This document shows, in pieces, positions 51,201 to 64,000 of a DNA stretch of 64,000 bases. The notes under the pieces were generated by a model that had not been told where the DNA came from, ran no database searches, and saw only the letters and a list, made by a program, of their open reading frames with translations. A program made the position numbers and the translations under genes. Positions within the stretch are counted from its first letter, which is position 1; each line of letters opens with the position of its first letter. The DNA is from Camarhynchus parvulus (taxonomy: Eukaryota > Chordata > Aves > Passeriformes > Thraupidae), in the NCBI RefSeq assembly GCF_901933205.1, contig NC_044572.1, forward strand, positions 110,062,965 to 110,126,964, in the 5' to 3' direction.

Positions 51201-53597
51201 AGTATAAGTAAATAATACATAGAAAGAAACCACACTTTGACTCCAGGTCATCGCAACAACTGTTACACACTCTTGGTCCTGCTCTGTTATAAAATCTGTC
51301 CTATTGTATTATTAATACAGAAGGGGAGGTGAGTTCTGACATCAGTACAAACATGTAATTCCTGCCCTAGAAGATCTCCCCATCTGAATACCTCCTTCAG
51401 CTGCAGATGAGCAAAACCCTTTTTTTGTGCACTTTGCTGTCTGGCCGTGCTGCACGATGCATTTACAAAACAGATGATGGGATGTGCTGCTGGGAAGGCT
51501 GTGACTCTGTGACCTCAGAAACACCAGGGATGTGCTTGACCTGCGCCCACAGTGTGTCACAGCTGAGCCCTACGGAAGGCAGCAAAGCACGTGGGAGCTG
51601 AGGAGGTCTGGAGACAGCACGGCCGTGGTCAGCCCAAACACAAATAAACAAACCAACCAAAAAACTGGGGTGACCAAAACATGTGTTTTGAATGTGGGAA
51701 TGCCCAGTTTGAGAGATGGCCTGCTGGTTAAAATAAAGCAGGAAACAGCTGGCTCACTTATATTCTGTCTACTAATAATAGCTGCAGCTTCATTAAGGTA
51801 ATTACTGGTCTAAGACTTTGAAGGCTCCATTCAGGTAAAATGCCTGAAGACTCTAGAGAGTGTGGTTTTGTGCTTATTCTTAAGGTACTTGAACCCTGCT
51901 TCTGATCTGAAAAGGGCCTTGAGGAGTAACCATGTTTCCCTTATAATGTTTTTAGAGATGGGCAGGAAGTCCTGGAAAAAACCCCCTGACTTGGCTCTGA
52001 AAGTCATGATTCACTTACCTTTATTCATTCCCTTCCTTGGTTTTTCCCTGCCGTGTATCTTCTGCCTGCAGAAATTCATAGTACAGAAGATGACAGAAAA
52101 GCAGGACCTGGTCTGTGTGTGCTGATGGCCTGGCTGTGAGTGCATCTGTCTGGGCTAGTGGTTCTCTCTCTGGGTTCTGTGCTGGCAAGTGTTAGGTCTC
52201 CTATGCAACAAGTCAATAGCACTGTGATAAACCAAATCTCTTACTCTTCCATATGCTTGTTGTTTCACTATTTTATTAAAAAAAAACCAAAAAGCCTCAG
52301 TTATACAACCCCACTGGAGAGGTCTTTCTTGGCCTTCAGCCTAAACCTGGATTCCACCACCCATAACTTGTATAGAAGTGTCTGGGGTGAAATCAGTGGT
52401 GGTGGCAATGCAATTTACACTTAGCATGTGGTGTTTATAAAATAAATACAAGTGGCAGCTGGTATAACTCATGAAAAAACTCAGTGTTTGGAAGGGGTCT
52501 AAGCCAAAGACCATCAGTCCATATAAAAGTTCCTGTTGGTTTTAGATTGATCATTTAGCTGTGCTATATGGGTATTGCATGTGGCCCAGGTTAGTACTTT
52601 ATGACGCACCAAAGCTAAAACATTGAGCCTTTCTGTCATTTACTGTCCTGCTGTGTTCAATTTAATTATAGACAGGCAATTAACAGCATAGGTGAGAGAA
52701 AAAGTGAGTATTTTACTAGATTTACCCTGAAATCCACCAACAGTAGGAAAAGGGAGTTCGTTGTTACTATACATACAATAACAGAGCAGGTTTAAGCTTT
52801 CTAAAGACTGAACTGACTGGACAAATCACAAAGGTTCACATGTACACCTTGCCCCACAGACAGCCTGTGCAAAGATGAGAGGCTGATGGGCTTCAGGCAT
52901 CAGGATGGAGGCTGGGGCTTGAGACAGGGAACTTGTCAGTTGTTTTCCTCTCTCCTTAGCCCCAGTATGCGTATGGCAACACTGTCAGGAGCTTGAACTT
53001 TTGTGCACTGCCAGAAGCTACATGGGCATCTGTGTTGGCTGCTAATTCTGGGAAATTTGTTTGTGAACAGAGCAAGGTGAGGGTCACACTGAAAAATTGT
53101 CCATAGACACATCTAACACATCAACATCTAATGATTGTTGACTCTGCTTCCTTTTTTTTTTTTTCCTTTGCAGTTCTTTTGCCAGCGGCTTTGCTGTCTG
53201 CCTTGCCAGAAATCATTGGGTGTTTTGAATGGCACTTCTATTCAAAATCATTTTAACATCAAGACATTTTTAGGGACATTTCTCTCATGCATGATGGCTG
53301 TAGCCTACAGGCTCCTCTGTGAGCCAGAAGGTCCTGTGATCCATTTGGGGTGAGAAATAGCAATTCTCAATGTTAAAGCTACCAGGCTGGGGGTATGCCT
53401 TTGCAACATCTCTCTTAGTAGCAGCACTGGCTTAAAAAATACCCTGCACTAGGAGCTCTTTTCACCTGTGCTGTTCCCCATCCCTTTTTCATTAGCACAA
53501 CTATTCGTGCCTTGCAGTGGAGGAAAGGGTTTGTTTGCTGTGTGTTTTAAATGCTGGCTTGGTTCCCTAGTACAATTCCCTGAGTGATGCTCAGCAG

Positions 53598-53617
53598 GCA
53601 GTTATCTGGATAACTGC
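53598..53617. promoter_or_regulatory. 20-bp palindrome with two inverted GATA cores
   Basis: GCAGTTATC-TG-GATAACTGC has perfect 9-bp arms. Each arm carries GATAA, one on each strand, so it could bind GATA-type or other dimeric factors. Function is inferred from the motif only. Confidence 0.35.
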
Positions 53618-56600
53618 AGTCAGTTTTGTTTCTGCAAAGCCACCTGCCACACAGCCATGGCCTGCTGGCTGCTTTACATCTCATGTTTTCACCTGTGCAA
53701 AGTCTGTATAAAAATGCAGCTGGTGTAAAGTGGCTTCACACAACAGGGACAGTAATTTTAAAGCCACCTGCAGAAGTGCCCTAAGTGGCTGTGCAAGGTG
53801 CACAGACTGATGTGGTCTGTGTGTCCAGCTTGGAAGCAGCCACCAGTGCCAGCTGAGGGGCAGCCACAGGGACCAGGTGCTGCCCTGCAGGTGGCAGATT
53901 GCAAGTTGGGTTGGAGCTGCTTTTGTTCCATGCAGTGGTGTTACACCATGTTTCTAGGTGGGGAAAAGTAGAGTTTATAATCTTTCTAAAGGATAATGTT
54001 TTTATGTTGCCTTCTTATGTGCAAAGGAAGAGAATCGCCATCACCCTGCTGTTGTCCTTGGCCTTGTGGCAGGGAGAGAGGAGGCTTGCCTGGTCCTCCT
54101 GTGTAGGTCAGAGAGGATCTTAAAATTTGCTACGTTGCAACACAGTCAAATTTGGTAACTGCGGGCCAGATTTTGGGCTTTTTGTTTGTTTTGGAAAGTG
54201 ACATAATTTCGTTTATTCATCATTCAGAGGAGAATCCTGCTACACTTTATTATCTGTCTGGAAGCATATCTTGAGTAGAGATGGTAAAATTGGTCTCTGC
54301 TAAAAGGATATAGATTGTTTGTTGGCTGTTTTGCTGTTTTATTTCTGACCCACTTTGGGGTTGGAAAGTATTTATCCTTGAGGCTTGTTCTCCCCTCTTC
54401 ACCACCCTGACCAAACATGTTCCTCCCCACCAACCATTCACATTTTCTGTTGCTCTGTTGGTTTATCCTTATTTATTTATTTGCACAGAGGTGCAGCATG
54501 CTGGGGGATGACTCAGATGTTCAAAAATAGGAGTGCATGGTTAGTCAGAGGTGGCCACAAACCTAGACAATGCTTCCCAAGGGTTAGCTCTCCCTTTTGG
54601 TTTCTTTTGTTTTCTTTGCTTTCAGACATTTGTCTCTAGGAGCTCAGAGACTGCAGCTGGGATTTTTTCCTTCGTGCGGGGTTGGTAACTGTGATTTGTG
54701 AGCCAAAGAGTTGAATCATATTTCCATGAATAAAGTCATCACAGTATCAACGTGATGCCTTTTCAAAACACAAGAATTAAGAGCTAGTTTAATTTAATTT
54801 AGTTGGAACCCTCCACCATTTTTATTAAACATAAACACAACGTAAGTTGCTAAAAGCCTCTGAGAGATTTATTAAGGCTCCTAATTTAAGTCTTGTAGAA
54901 AAGTCTTCCAAGATTATACAATGAATAGATTTTTCATTCCACTAAGGGTTTGGAATTTTTTTTCCCCATTTAAATGTAATTTGAAGTGCTGCCTGGGAAC
55001 ACGCTGTAATAATTTAAATCATCACACGTCTTCTGTTAGAAGTAGAGCTGCTCTGACTGCTGTGGTTGTTAACCTGGGAACAGATGATTGGAATGATGGG
55101 CTCTAGTCTGATGTGTCACCACACTTGGGCACATATTAACATGCAATTCTTCAAAGGCATTGCATGGACTACCATAATCTCTGCAAAAGAGACATTGAAC
55201 TCTCTGGTAGTCTCTAGTAGCTTCCTCCTTTATGTCAATGGGACTTTGCATATTTAAAAGACATGTTCAGCATTTTCCATGTTTAAATCTGTTGAAACCA
55301 ACCTGGCTTTGCTGCTGCATGCCAGCTAAGGCTCTGTCCTCCTCTGCCTTTAACTGATTTATGAATAATTTACCAAAGAGTGCTCTCAATTATACAACAT
55401 CACTTTTAGTGCTCCCCTGGGTTGTGGCCTGAGCCAGCTGCAGTTGGACACCATTGGCATCCACCTCCTGATCTTCACCAGCTGATAAGTAAGTGATGGG
55501 CAGAGATGTGGGGCTCTGTGAGGGCCACCCTGCCACTGCCCTCGATGCCCCAGGGGTGTCTGGTGAGTCACTGGTGAGCCCATTGCATCTGGAAGGGAAA
55601 CAGAGATGCTGCACCGGCAATCTTTCAGCATTCCCGCTGTTTGCCACTTTGGAATGAGGAAAAAGCCACCCACTGTAATTAGAAGAATTAAAGTTCTTTA
55701 ATTAAAAGAAAGTTCACAAGTTGTTTAATACATTAATACAGAAGACATTTTCCCATTGCTTTCTGGGCTATATAAGGAGGGAGAACCAGCAGGATTTTTA
55801 CACATGGACTTCGTCCTTAAATTAATGATGCTGTCCTAGGGAAAAAGCGATTATGGGGATTGCCCAATGTTCACAGGGGGCCTTTTTTTTTTAGTTTTTA
55901 AAAACTAAATTGTCTGTGACACTTTTTTAGTCTGGCTCTTATCTGCTCATGTGTCTCTGTGAGATTATGCTGGTAAACTCTTTCTTTTGAACAGTTCTAC
56001 TGAAATTAATTACATTAGCTTCCAGGAAAAGAAATTGAAACCACTTTATGACTTCTGGATGATATTTATTGTCGTGTTAGCTTACAAAGCCTTGTTTGTT
56101 TTTTTAAAGTAAGGATAAAAAAAAGAATCCTGTATTAATTTCCTCAAAAAATAGAATTAAAATGAACAGTCACTTGTAAACTATCTGTAGCTTAAAAGTG
56201 TATCAAAAAGCATCAAAGGGAAGATATGGGATGCCCTTTACCTTTAGCATTTTAAGAACAGTAATTTAAATAAATCTGAGATGTGCTGGTTAAACAAAAT
56301 GTTAGTCATAGGACAAATCAACAATTGTGGTAAGAAAAGGGAGAAAATGTTTGTTTTTCTGTGCAGGATCCAGTTAATGAGAAAGAAGCACTAGCTGGCA
56401 GTCAGGAGCCATCCTGGGGGAAGCAGGTTGTGTGGAAGTCCCCATCACAGAGAGGGCTGCTGGTGGACAACAGAGACAAATGTCAGTCTAAGTGAGACTC
56501 CACTTCTTTACAACGACCAGGGTGACAAACTCCCACTCTCCTGGTACCTTCTGGTGCTGAGCAGGCTCCAGCGATGTACCCACTCCAGGTGCAGTCACAG

Positions 56601-59600
56601 GCAGAGCAGTCACTCAGCAAGCATTAGGCTGTCGAAGGCACTTAAGGCCTTCCTCCATTGGAGAGCTGAACTGGATGTGTTGGAAGGCTCCAATTTCGTT
56701 GTGGGTACCACTGGTGGGACACATAGCATGTACAGCTGGCTGGAGCAAGAAGCTGGGGATGTCCAAGGAAAGCTTTCTCAGCTGGGGATGAGGCATGCAG
56801 TACCTCTTGAGTTCCCTTCTGCTGGAAACAGTTGCTGGAAAAGCACCACATGTAAATAAAAATCCATGCACAAAATTGTCTTAACATTTGTGAGTTGGGA
56901 AATCAGTCATGAGGTTCCCTGTGAGACTTTAGTGGTGAGATTTCTTAAGGGCTTTGACGCAACCTCATTAATTTTTTCCCATACTTTCTCTCCATTATCC
57001 TCACTGCTACCTGTCCTTGTACTGATAAAACTTGTGAACACTATAGAAAAATTAAGAGCCTTCAGATGTTTAGAGATGACTCTGATTGTTTTTTTATTCT
57101 GAGAATTTGCTGTTTGTTACTATTTAAAATACTCAAGTGTTTTTTACACTCATTGACTTCAGCTGGTACCGAATGCTCAGCAAGTCTACAAATTACCCCT
57201 GAGGTGTCAGGTAGCACATCCAGAGGATGCAAGTTTTAAAAGCTTTTGAGCACTATTGATTAGTTCATTAGATGTATCAGCATCACTCCAGTAACCCCTG
57301 CAAAGGCTGGACTTGAGTCTGTTTTTCTAAGACAGAATTCAAATATAATTTTATTTCCTCCTTCTAAAGCCTTTCCTCTGTTTTGCACACTGTGGCCTCC
57401 CTTAAAAATGTAACATTTGTCTCATGCAGGATGTTGTTTTAATAGAACAAAATGGGTGTTTTGGAAAGAAAATTATGTTGTGTGTGTGAAAATATATAAA
57501 ATAAATTTTTAAGGAAGACTGCCCATTAATGCCTTTTTTATAATATTATAATTATTTTCCTTCCTCTTTTTTCTCCTTTTTTTTTTTCCTTTTCTGGAAC
57601 TGGCTCACAGTGCAGATCTCTGCTACTTGAGCTCCTGGTGCTGCTTACAGCAATGGAGTTGCTCCTTGGGGCGCATGTGGGCTCCACACCTTTACAGGGA
57701 GGGGACAAGGCATCTATATTCCATGTGGCTTTCTCAGACATTTACAGACTGAGGCAGCATGCTGAGCCTTCAGGCTGCAGGGCTGTATTCTCATTCTGTA
57801 GTGAATCCCAAGCTGTCTCACCATTTTGTCACTGCAGTATCTCACTCCTGTGAGGGCACTATTCCAGGATGGGAGGTGGCACATCTGCCTTGGGCTGCTT
57901 GGTGCTAGCTCAGCAGCTCACTGTCCGTGATATCCAGATGGTGCTATGGGGCTTTTTTTACCCCTGTTACCCACATTTTGTCTCTTTTACCTGTTGCAGG
58001 CACAGTTTCATTACAGCTGGTGCACAGGCAGGCATAGCTTTGGTGTTTTGGGCTGTCATCAGCAGACTCTTCGTAGAAGTGGGACATCAGGCTGGCCTGG
58101 CAAACCTGCTGCTGCTTGGTGGCCATTTTCACTATTTCTCTTCTCTTCTCAGAAAAGAGTTCTCTAATGAGTATGTACTGTGTGGGAGGAAATAGATGCA
58201 GGGGTTTAGGCTTGTTTCTTTCAGTGTTTTTGCTGGGGGAGTGTCAGAGAAGGGGGACTGAGAAGGGAGAAAGTTGGGATATGGACAGTTATCAGATCGG
58301 TGGGTTTTGGAAGCCTTCACACTTTATGTCACTTAAATACAACACAGAGTGTTTTGTTCTAAATTACAGTGAACAGACAGAACATCTACTGTTTGTTTAA
58401 TAGCTATTCATAAGATAATTTTCTGTGTTGGTGCTGGATAGAAGAAGATACTTTGAAGTAAAGGAAAAAGCAGAGATGCTCTTAAATAAACTGTTCTCCC
58501 CTTCTGTAGCTGGCTCAAGCACTCTGTTGTTGTTGCAGGCATTGTTGTACTGTGCCTCTGTTCCTTGGTGCTTACAGATTAAACATTTGAAAAGATGCAA
58601 TCATTGTTTGTTCCCAGTTGCAAAATGGAGGTGACCTTCAGCCTCAGCCACCTTTGCTTTATTCCTTCCAGCATGACACAACCTTTTACCTTACGTCCAC
58701 CTAAAAGTAGTTGCTTTTATTTTCACGTCTTTCATTCATTTTTATTGCTCCTGATGATGATGATCCAATAGTGATGTGCAAGTGTCAGGATCTTCACTTC
58801 TTCCAGCCTAAATGGCCTTTGTATTTGACTTGGAGATCACTTAGTGAGCTAGAAATAAATGCCTTGTATTCTGAATCCCAATCCACTTTTTGCTACTTTT
58901 TACCATAGGTGAATTTTTCCTAAAGTAATTTCTGAATCTCTTTCATTGATCTCTGAATTTCTTCTGGCTTGTATCCTGCTAGCAATGCAGAAACTAAAGA
59001 TCATGGCATTTTCCACATGTAGCTGTACCTCAGTTGGGAAATGGACAATGTTTCTTGCATGCATGCTCCCTGTTATATTTGCTTTATCACAGCTTTAGCA
59101 GGGGAAAGTGGAGACGACATTGGGCTTCCACCCAAATCCTTTTTGTGGACCAACCCATAGTACAGGTGCCCAAAGAGCTGCAGCTCCACACCAAGAAGGT
59201 AAGAGTTTGTGGCAGAAAGGTGAGGCTACATGGGCAGGGAAGAGGTCAAGGCTTCTGAAGCCAGATTCATTGTTGAAACCAAAGTCTTGTGTAATGAACA
59301 ACTGCCTGCAGAGGGGAAAAGTGGATTCACTTCTGTTGCTATTTTACAATAAGCTTTGCTCATTTAACACTCAGTTGAGGATGTTTTCTGAAAAAAGCAG
59401 TGGATTCTGTCTCCTTCTATCTTCTCTTAGTGTTACTAGACGGAAAAGTTAGCTAAAATTATTAATGACATAACTTCTGGCAGGGTTCAATAAGTTTTTG
59501 ACTCTTAATGTGGTACAGATAAGCAGAAACATTTTCATTTCACTGAACATGAGGCTCAGGGGAAATTTTGTTTCTTGTATATTTTGTGGCATTAACAAAA

Positions 59601-62212
59601 CACAGTTTACAGTGAATAAACTGAGTTGAAAGCTTGTGGGTTATGTTTCTCAAGAAATTATTCGGTTTTTTTAGTTTCTTTCTACCTAGCATAATGTTAC
59701 CAGGGGAATTTATTGTACTCCAGAGCATGAGATTTTCAGGAAACTTCACTTTATTTTTACAAAGACCATAGGATTAATTCTAAAGGTGAAACTTACTCTG
59801 TAGGTACCATTTTTGTCTTGATGACTGGCCAAAGCTTGTGGTTTGTATTACAACAAAAACAAAGAGTAAACTCTGCCACCTTTCATTTACAGCCTGTGGA
59901 ATACTCTCTTGACTCCACCTTTACTGCCACACACATACAGTGTAATGTGCATATTTTACTTGAAAGCAGATATCTCAGTATATCTTTTCCTAAGCAAAAA
60001 TAGAGGTAGGGAGAAAAACCAATGAAATTCTGTATGCCTATTTTTAGTTTTAGTGTGGGGTTGGAATTAAGTAGAATATAATGCAAGATATTTGGATCCT
60101 GAAGTAAATAAACCAGGTCTTTTTTCTACTTCAAATAAAGCTTGTTCCCTCTGTTTTCCAATACCTTAAATATTAGATCTCTTTAAATCCTTTGGAAAAA
60201 GGTGGATATAGTTACAGCTACTGGTAAAAATAGCATTATTAAAATTTTGCTTAGTACACAGGGTACCTATGTAGGTGATTGTTGAAATCCTGGTTCTAAG
60301 GCATGATATACCTTGAGTCTGTCCCTACTCCCTGTGACTGTATAGAGGTGTTGACCTTCTGGTGCCTGGGAATGGCTGGTGGGATTCTCCCTGTTCCAGA
60401 CCCAGCCCTTCTGTCTGCAGCACCCTGTGGACCAGCTCTCGAAGCCTGAATGGATTTCAACCCTGGCATTTCCCTTTTCAGGAAATACCACCCATGTTTA
60501 GTGCAGCCACCTGGTGCATTTGTTAAACTCTAGGCTATTTGTAGCGAGAACAAGATCAGGGACAAGAAGAAAAGGAAGGAGAAAAAATAATTTGAACAAT
60601 AAGAGGACCTCACGCTCAAGTAATTTAAGTCAGGCTGACAGCTGACAGTTTGTCTAATCCACTAACCCCAAGATCAGACCAGTTCAGGGTTTTTTGCAGG
60701 CAACTATTGACATGTGACCTTCCCATATCCTGGCAGGTACCTTTTTATACAGTTCATATCCTAATCATGACAAAAAGCTGTGTAACTCTAAACCTGGGCT
60801 AGGGAAATAATATCCTCACAGCTTTTAATATATTATCACTGACCTCTTGACCCCATTTTGTTGCCTGGAAGATAAAATTAAAATGTGATTTCATCCTTGC
60901 TGCTTCTTGAGGAGTCAAGCAGAAAATTCAATTACTATTACAGCTGCCAGATTATGTTCTGTGCCTGTGATTTGTTGTTTTGTGAGCTGTTCTAGCTCAG
61001 CATGAATTTCCACAGTTTCACTTAAATAAATTTACTTATAAATTATCTCAATGCACATGGATGCAGATTGACACTTAAGAAATGAACGTTCAGCAAAGCT
61101 CTGATTCAGCAAAGTCTTTTGAAGTGCTCATTAAAGCCATTATATTGTGTTATTTAGATGTAACCTGAAGTGCTGAGTGCCAGCAGTAAGTGCAGTACAT
61201 CATAGTTTACTCCTGTGTGTGCCAGCAGCAGTGCCTACCCGCTTCGTTCCACCTCTGTGAGGTGTGCAAGAAGAGATCAGCTTTAAATGAATTAGCTGAT
61301 TCTTTAAATCAAAAGGAAAGATTTATTTCCTCCATGGAAATTACTCTTAGGTATCAGGTTTTGTGAGAGAGGATGCGATGATTCATGTCACTGGCAGGAT
61401 GCTCAGAACAGTTTTCTCCTTTCTTTGACTCAGATTAAGAACTTGCTGGACATGAACATCTTGGCCTTCATTCCAACCATCCTTCTTGGTGTGTTTAGAG
61501 GTCTTCTAGGAGCTTCCTTTCCCCCCCTAAATTTAAAGATGAATCAATTACATATGCAGTTCTTTAATTCAATTCCAAAATTGTCCCTTAGAAAAACAAG
61601 CAACCTTTTGGAGACTGTGCTTATCTTTGTAAAAAAATAATATAGTTCTCTTAATTATATAACATTTACAGAGACTAATGAGGGTGGGTCACACACTGCT
61701 GGATGGGAAAATGAATCTGACCTGGTGGTACTTAACAATGGGCAACAGAGCAAAGAAAATGTGGATTTTCAAAATACATATACGTATTTAATGTTGGTAG
61801 GTATATAAGAAGAGAAAAGATTTTTTTTCTTTGTTTAATTTGGTTTGATTTGGTTTTTATGCTTGAAGAATTTTACCTGTAGAATCACTCTCCTGCTGCT
61901 CTTCTACTCTGCTGACACTTTATCAGCGTAGTGGCACATAGCAGTTGTGTTGGTGTGCTTTTGCATTTGTTTGCAATCTATGGAGAGCTCGAATGTCCTG
62001 ATAAAACATGATTGGGCCAGTTTACATCTAGGCTTTGGAATTTCCATTTGGCATCATACACCTTTGGGGAGAGTCATGACATTGGAAAAGAAAGGGTATA
62101 GGCAAAGGGTTCCTGTATTTTATATATTTTAATGCTTTTCAGTTTTATGCTTTGGTTATAGCTTAATATGTTGTTATGAAGAACATTATGACCTTAACAA
62201 TCCTATAAAACA

Positions 62213-62582
62213 GGTTGAGAGAGTTAGGTTTGTTCAGCCTGGAGCAGAGAAAGCTCTGGTGAGGCCCTACAGCAGCTTCCAATACCTTAAGGGGGCTGCA
62301 GAAAGGCTGGAGAGGGACTTTTTACAGGAACACATAGTGATGGAATGTGAGGGAATGGCTTCAAACTTAAAAAGGGTAGGTATAAATTCAAAATTAGAAG
62401 AAATTCTTGACTGTGAAGGTGGGGAGACACTGGACAAGGCTATTCAGGCAAGTTGTGTACTCCCCATTCCTGGAAGTGCTCAAGGCCAGGTTGGTGTAGT
62501 GGAAGGTGTCCCTGCTCATGGCAGGGGTATTGGAATGAAACGATCTTTCAGGTCCCTTTCATTGCAAACCATTCTATGATTA
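62213..62582 (+). mobile_element. CR1 LINE 3' fragment
   Basis: About 370 bp of CR1 3' sequence: GGTTGAGAGAGTTAGGTTTG, TTCAGCCTGGAGCAGAGAAAG, TACCTTAAGGGGGCTGCAG, then GTGCTCAAGGCCAGGTTGG, ending ACCATTCTATGATTA. The sense strand is +. The open frame 62259-62579 is the CR1 remnant, not a host gene. Confidence 0.92.
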
Positions 62583-64000
62583 AATGTGAAGAAAGAAAAT
62601 CTTCAGAACTTTTCTACTGCACTTTTAGAAAATTGAGCATATTTGAGATTCCCTGTAAGTTTCTTTAGTAAATACCTACTTGTCAAAAGTTTTCTTTATT
62701 TCCATTATTTTTGAGGAATTGTTTCTAAGGAGTTTTCCAGTCTTTTTAAGTGTTGAGATAACTTTTCTTTAGGGAAACTGGTGCACACTGAAGCCCCTTT
62801 CTTCTGCCCTCTTACAGGCAGACTTTCCAGTATGTTTAATGTATGCCATATCTGTTTTTTGTATATCTTGCTTTCTCTTCTCTCCCTGCTGGAGAGAGGA
62901 TTGCTCATCTGAAGACCAGTGAGTTGGTTATAGAGATACTCTCCTCCCATCAGCCCAGACATCTCTTCAGCATCTTCCACTCTGAGCCAGCAAAAATACA
63001 TAAGTTTCAGGGAAAGGCAATCACCTTGACTTGCATTGACAGCCTGCATGATCCTGGGAGGAAAACAATATTTTGAATATGAGAGAGGAAACTTTTAGAG
63101 CTAAAAGTGTAAGTAACTGTAGGTTGAGGCACATGGCCAAGTCTCTGCGAGCTCTCCACAGACTGGTACAGATGCATGTTTCCCAATGGTTGACTGCTCC
63201 ATAGGGTCAGAAAGAGTGCATTTCTTTTAGTTCTTGGAAGTTCTGTGTGTGCTCTGGCAGCCCACCACCCCCTCTGCCTAGTCCTGTCTTGGTCAGAGCA
63301 GCAATCTGCTGTTGGGTTCTCTGCTGGCTCATCAGAGGTGAAATCTGACCTGGCTAGGAGGAAGAGGACGAGGGATCCCGGTGAAAGGGCTGTGCTGGAG
63401 CATGCCCGTGCTGATGATGACAGCTGAATTTCAGCTCCTCTTAGTGGCAGGATGCTTACATTTCTGTTGGCAGCTGTTTGCTCACCATCTACTGAGGGAA
63501 CACAGCCCAGTGAAGCTCACTTCCAGATTTTTGCTTCCACGTTTGAAAGAGTGAGTAAGGTCAGTAGGGAAAACAGGAGTTCTCATTTTTAGGGACAGCC
63601 TTTCCCCAGCCCAGCCTTCTCATATTGTGCTACAGCTTTACTCCCCTATCTCTTTACAGGTTCATGGTTTGTGCTGTTGAGCACTGCAATGAGATGTCTT
63701 AACCAAAATCCAGTTTTCAGTCCAGCAGGGCAAGGAGCAGAGTCTCATGTGTGACTCCCATTAGTCCTGTGGAAATACTGTGGTTTCCAAGGGACCACTG
63801 TTTGCAAGAGGCTGGGTTTGTAACCATGACTGTTCTAACAATTAGGAGCTGGAGTGCTGTGTTTGACAGCCATTTCCCCTACCATTGGGAAGCCTTTGGC
63901 TTTCTCATGGTGTGTTACAGAAACCTTGCACAAACTGCTTGAGCACAAAAAACCACTGCTTTTTGCTCTCTGGAATAAAAACCAAAACATGCACCAACAC
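62583..64000. other. Non-coding region to window end
   Basis: No recognised exon, RNA gene or transposon. Small open frames on both strands show no known family features. Confidence 0.5.

Larger units (their letters stand above)
50971..62212. other. Large non-coding stretch, nothing coding recognised
   Basis: About 11 kb with no recognised exon, RNA gene or transposon apart from simple repeats. The longest open frames (56428-56859 and 57869-58195, both +) have no family resemblance or clear splice context. A near-perfect 20-bp palindrome containing paired GATA cores is at 53598-53617. The region may hold regulatory DNA for neighbours outside the window, but nothing demonstrates this. Confidence 0.55.

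Noticed and set aside
56428..56859. 143-residue open frame on +
   Set aside because: The longest frame in the downstream region, but with no recognised motif, no conserved-family feature, and competing frames on the minus strand.
57869..58195. 108-residue hydrophobic open frame on +
   Set aside because: It looks membrane-like in places, but the composition is irregular, there is no known family, and no promoter or splice context. Treated as chance.

Overview
This is vertebrate nuclear DNA, almost certainly from a bird. The genes are sparse and intron-rich, the background is AT-rich, and a CpG island marks the promoter. Nearly all recognisable interspersed repeats are CR1 LINE fragments, several ending in the ATTCTRTG-type 3' tail typical of avian CR1. 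The short introns of the one gene, compared with mammals, also fit. The species cannot be named from the sequence alone.

Layout: positions 1-4.7 kb are unannotated non-coding DNA. A CR1 copy (about 4704-5263) abuts an orphan GC-rich, CpG-rich, G-run-rich block (about 5265-5690). A complete tRNA-Ala(AGC) gene follows at 6447-6519. From 6.5 to 10.5 kb the DNA is non-coding, with one short CR1 tail (9495-9582) and a dispersed 39-bp repeat pair. A strong CpG island (about 10480-11450) holds the promoter and the 16-nt coding part of exon 1 of UBE2V2 (MMS2). The gene runs on the + strand from 10853 to 36848 with coding exons at 10853-10868, 27374-27519, 30885-31010 and 36702-36848. Together they encode a complete 144-residue ubiquitin E2 variant, followed by a roughly 0.7-kb 3' UTR with two polyadenylation signals. 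The rest (about 37.6-64 kb) is a gene-free stretch. It carries a CR1 interrupted by a 285-bp solo LTR (46497-47140), a 1.4-kb decayed CR1 reverse-transcriptase fragment (about 49600-50970), another CR1 3' fragment (62213-62582), small tandem duplications and microsatellites.

Function: the only supported protein is UBE2V2, the catalytically inactive partner of UBE2N (UBC13). The pair builds lysine-63-linked ubiquitin chains in post-replication DNA repair and signalling. The tRNA gene is an independent RNA polymerase III unit.

No novel multi-gene system is visible. The observations most worth a second look are: a predicted one-residue (Gly) shortening of the UBE2V2 N-terminus through the exon 2 acceptor; the LTR nested in a CR1 with an almost intact 6-bp target duplication; a duplicated ETS/CRE-like composite motif and a YY1-like site at the start codon; and the orphan CpG/G-run block near the tRNA gene. 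All calls come from reading the sequence by eye; no alignment or database search was run.
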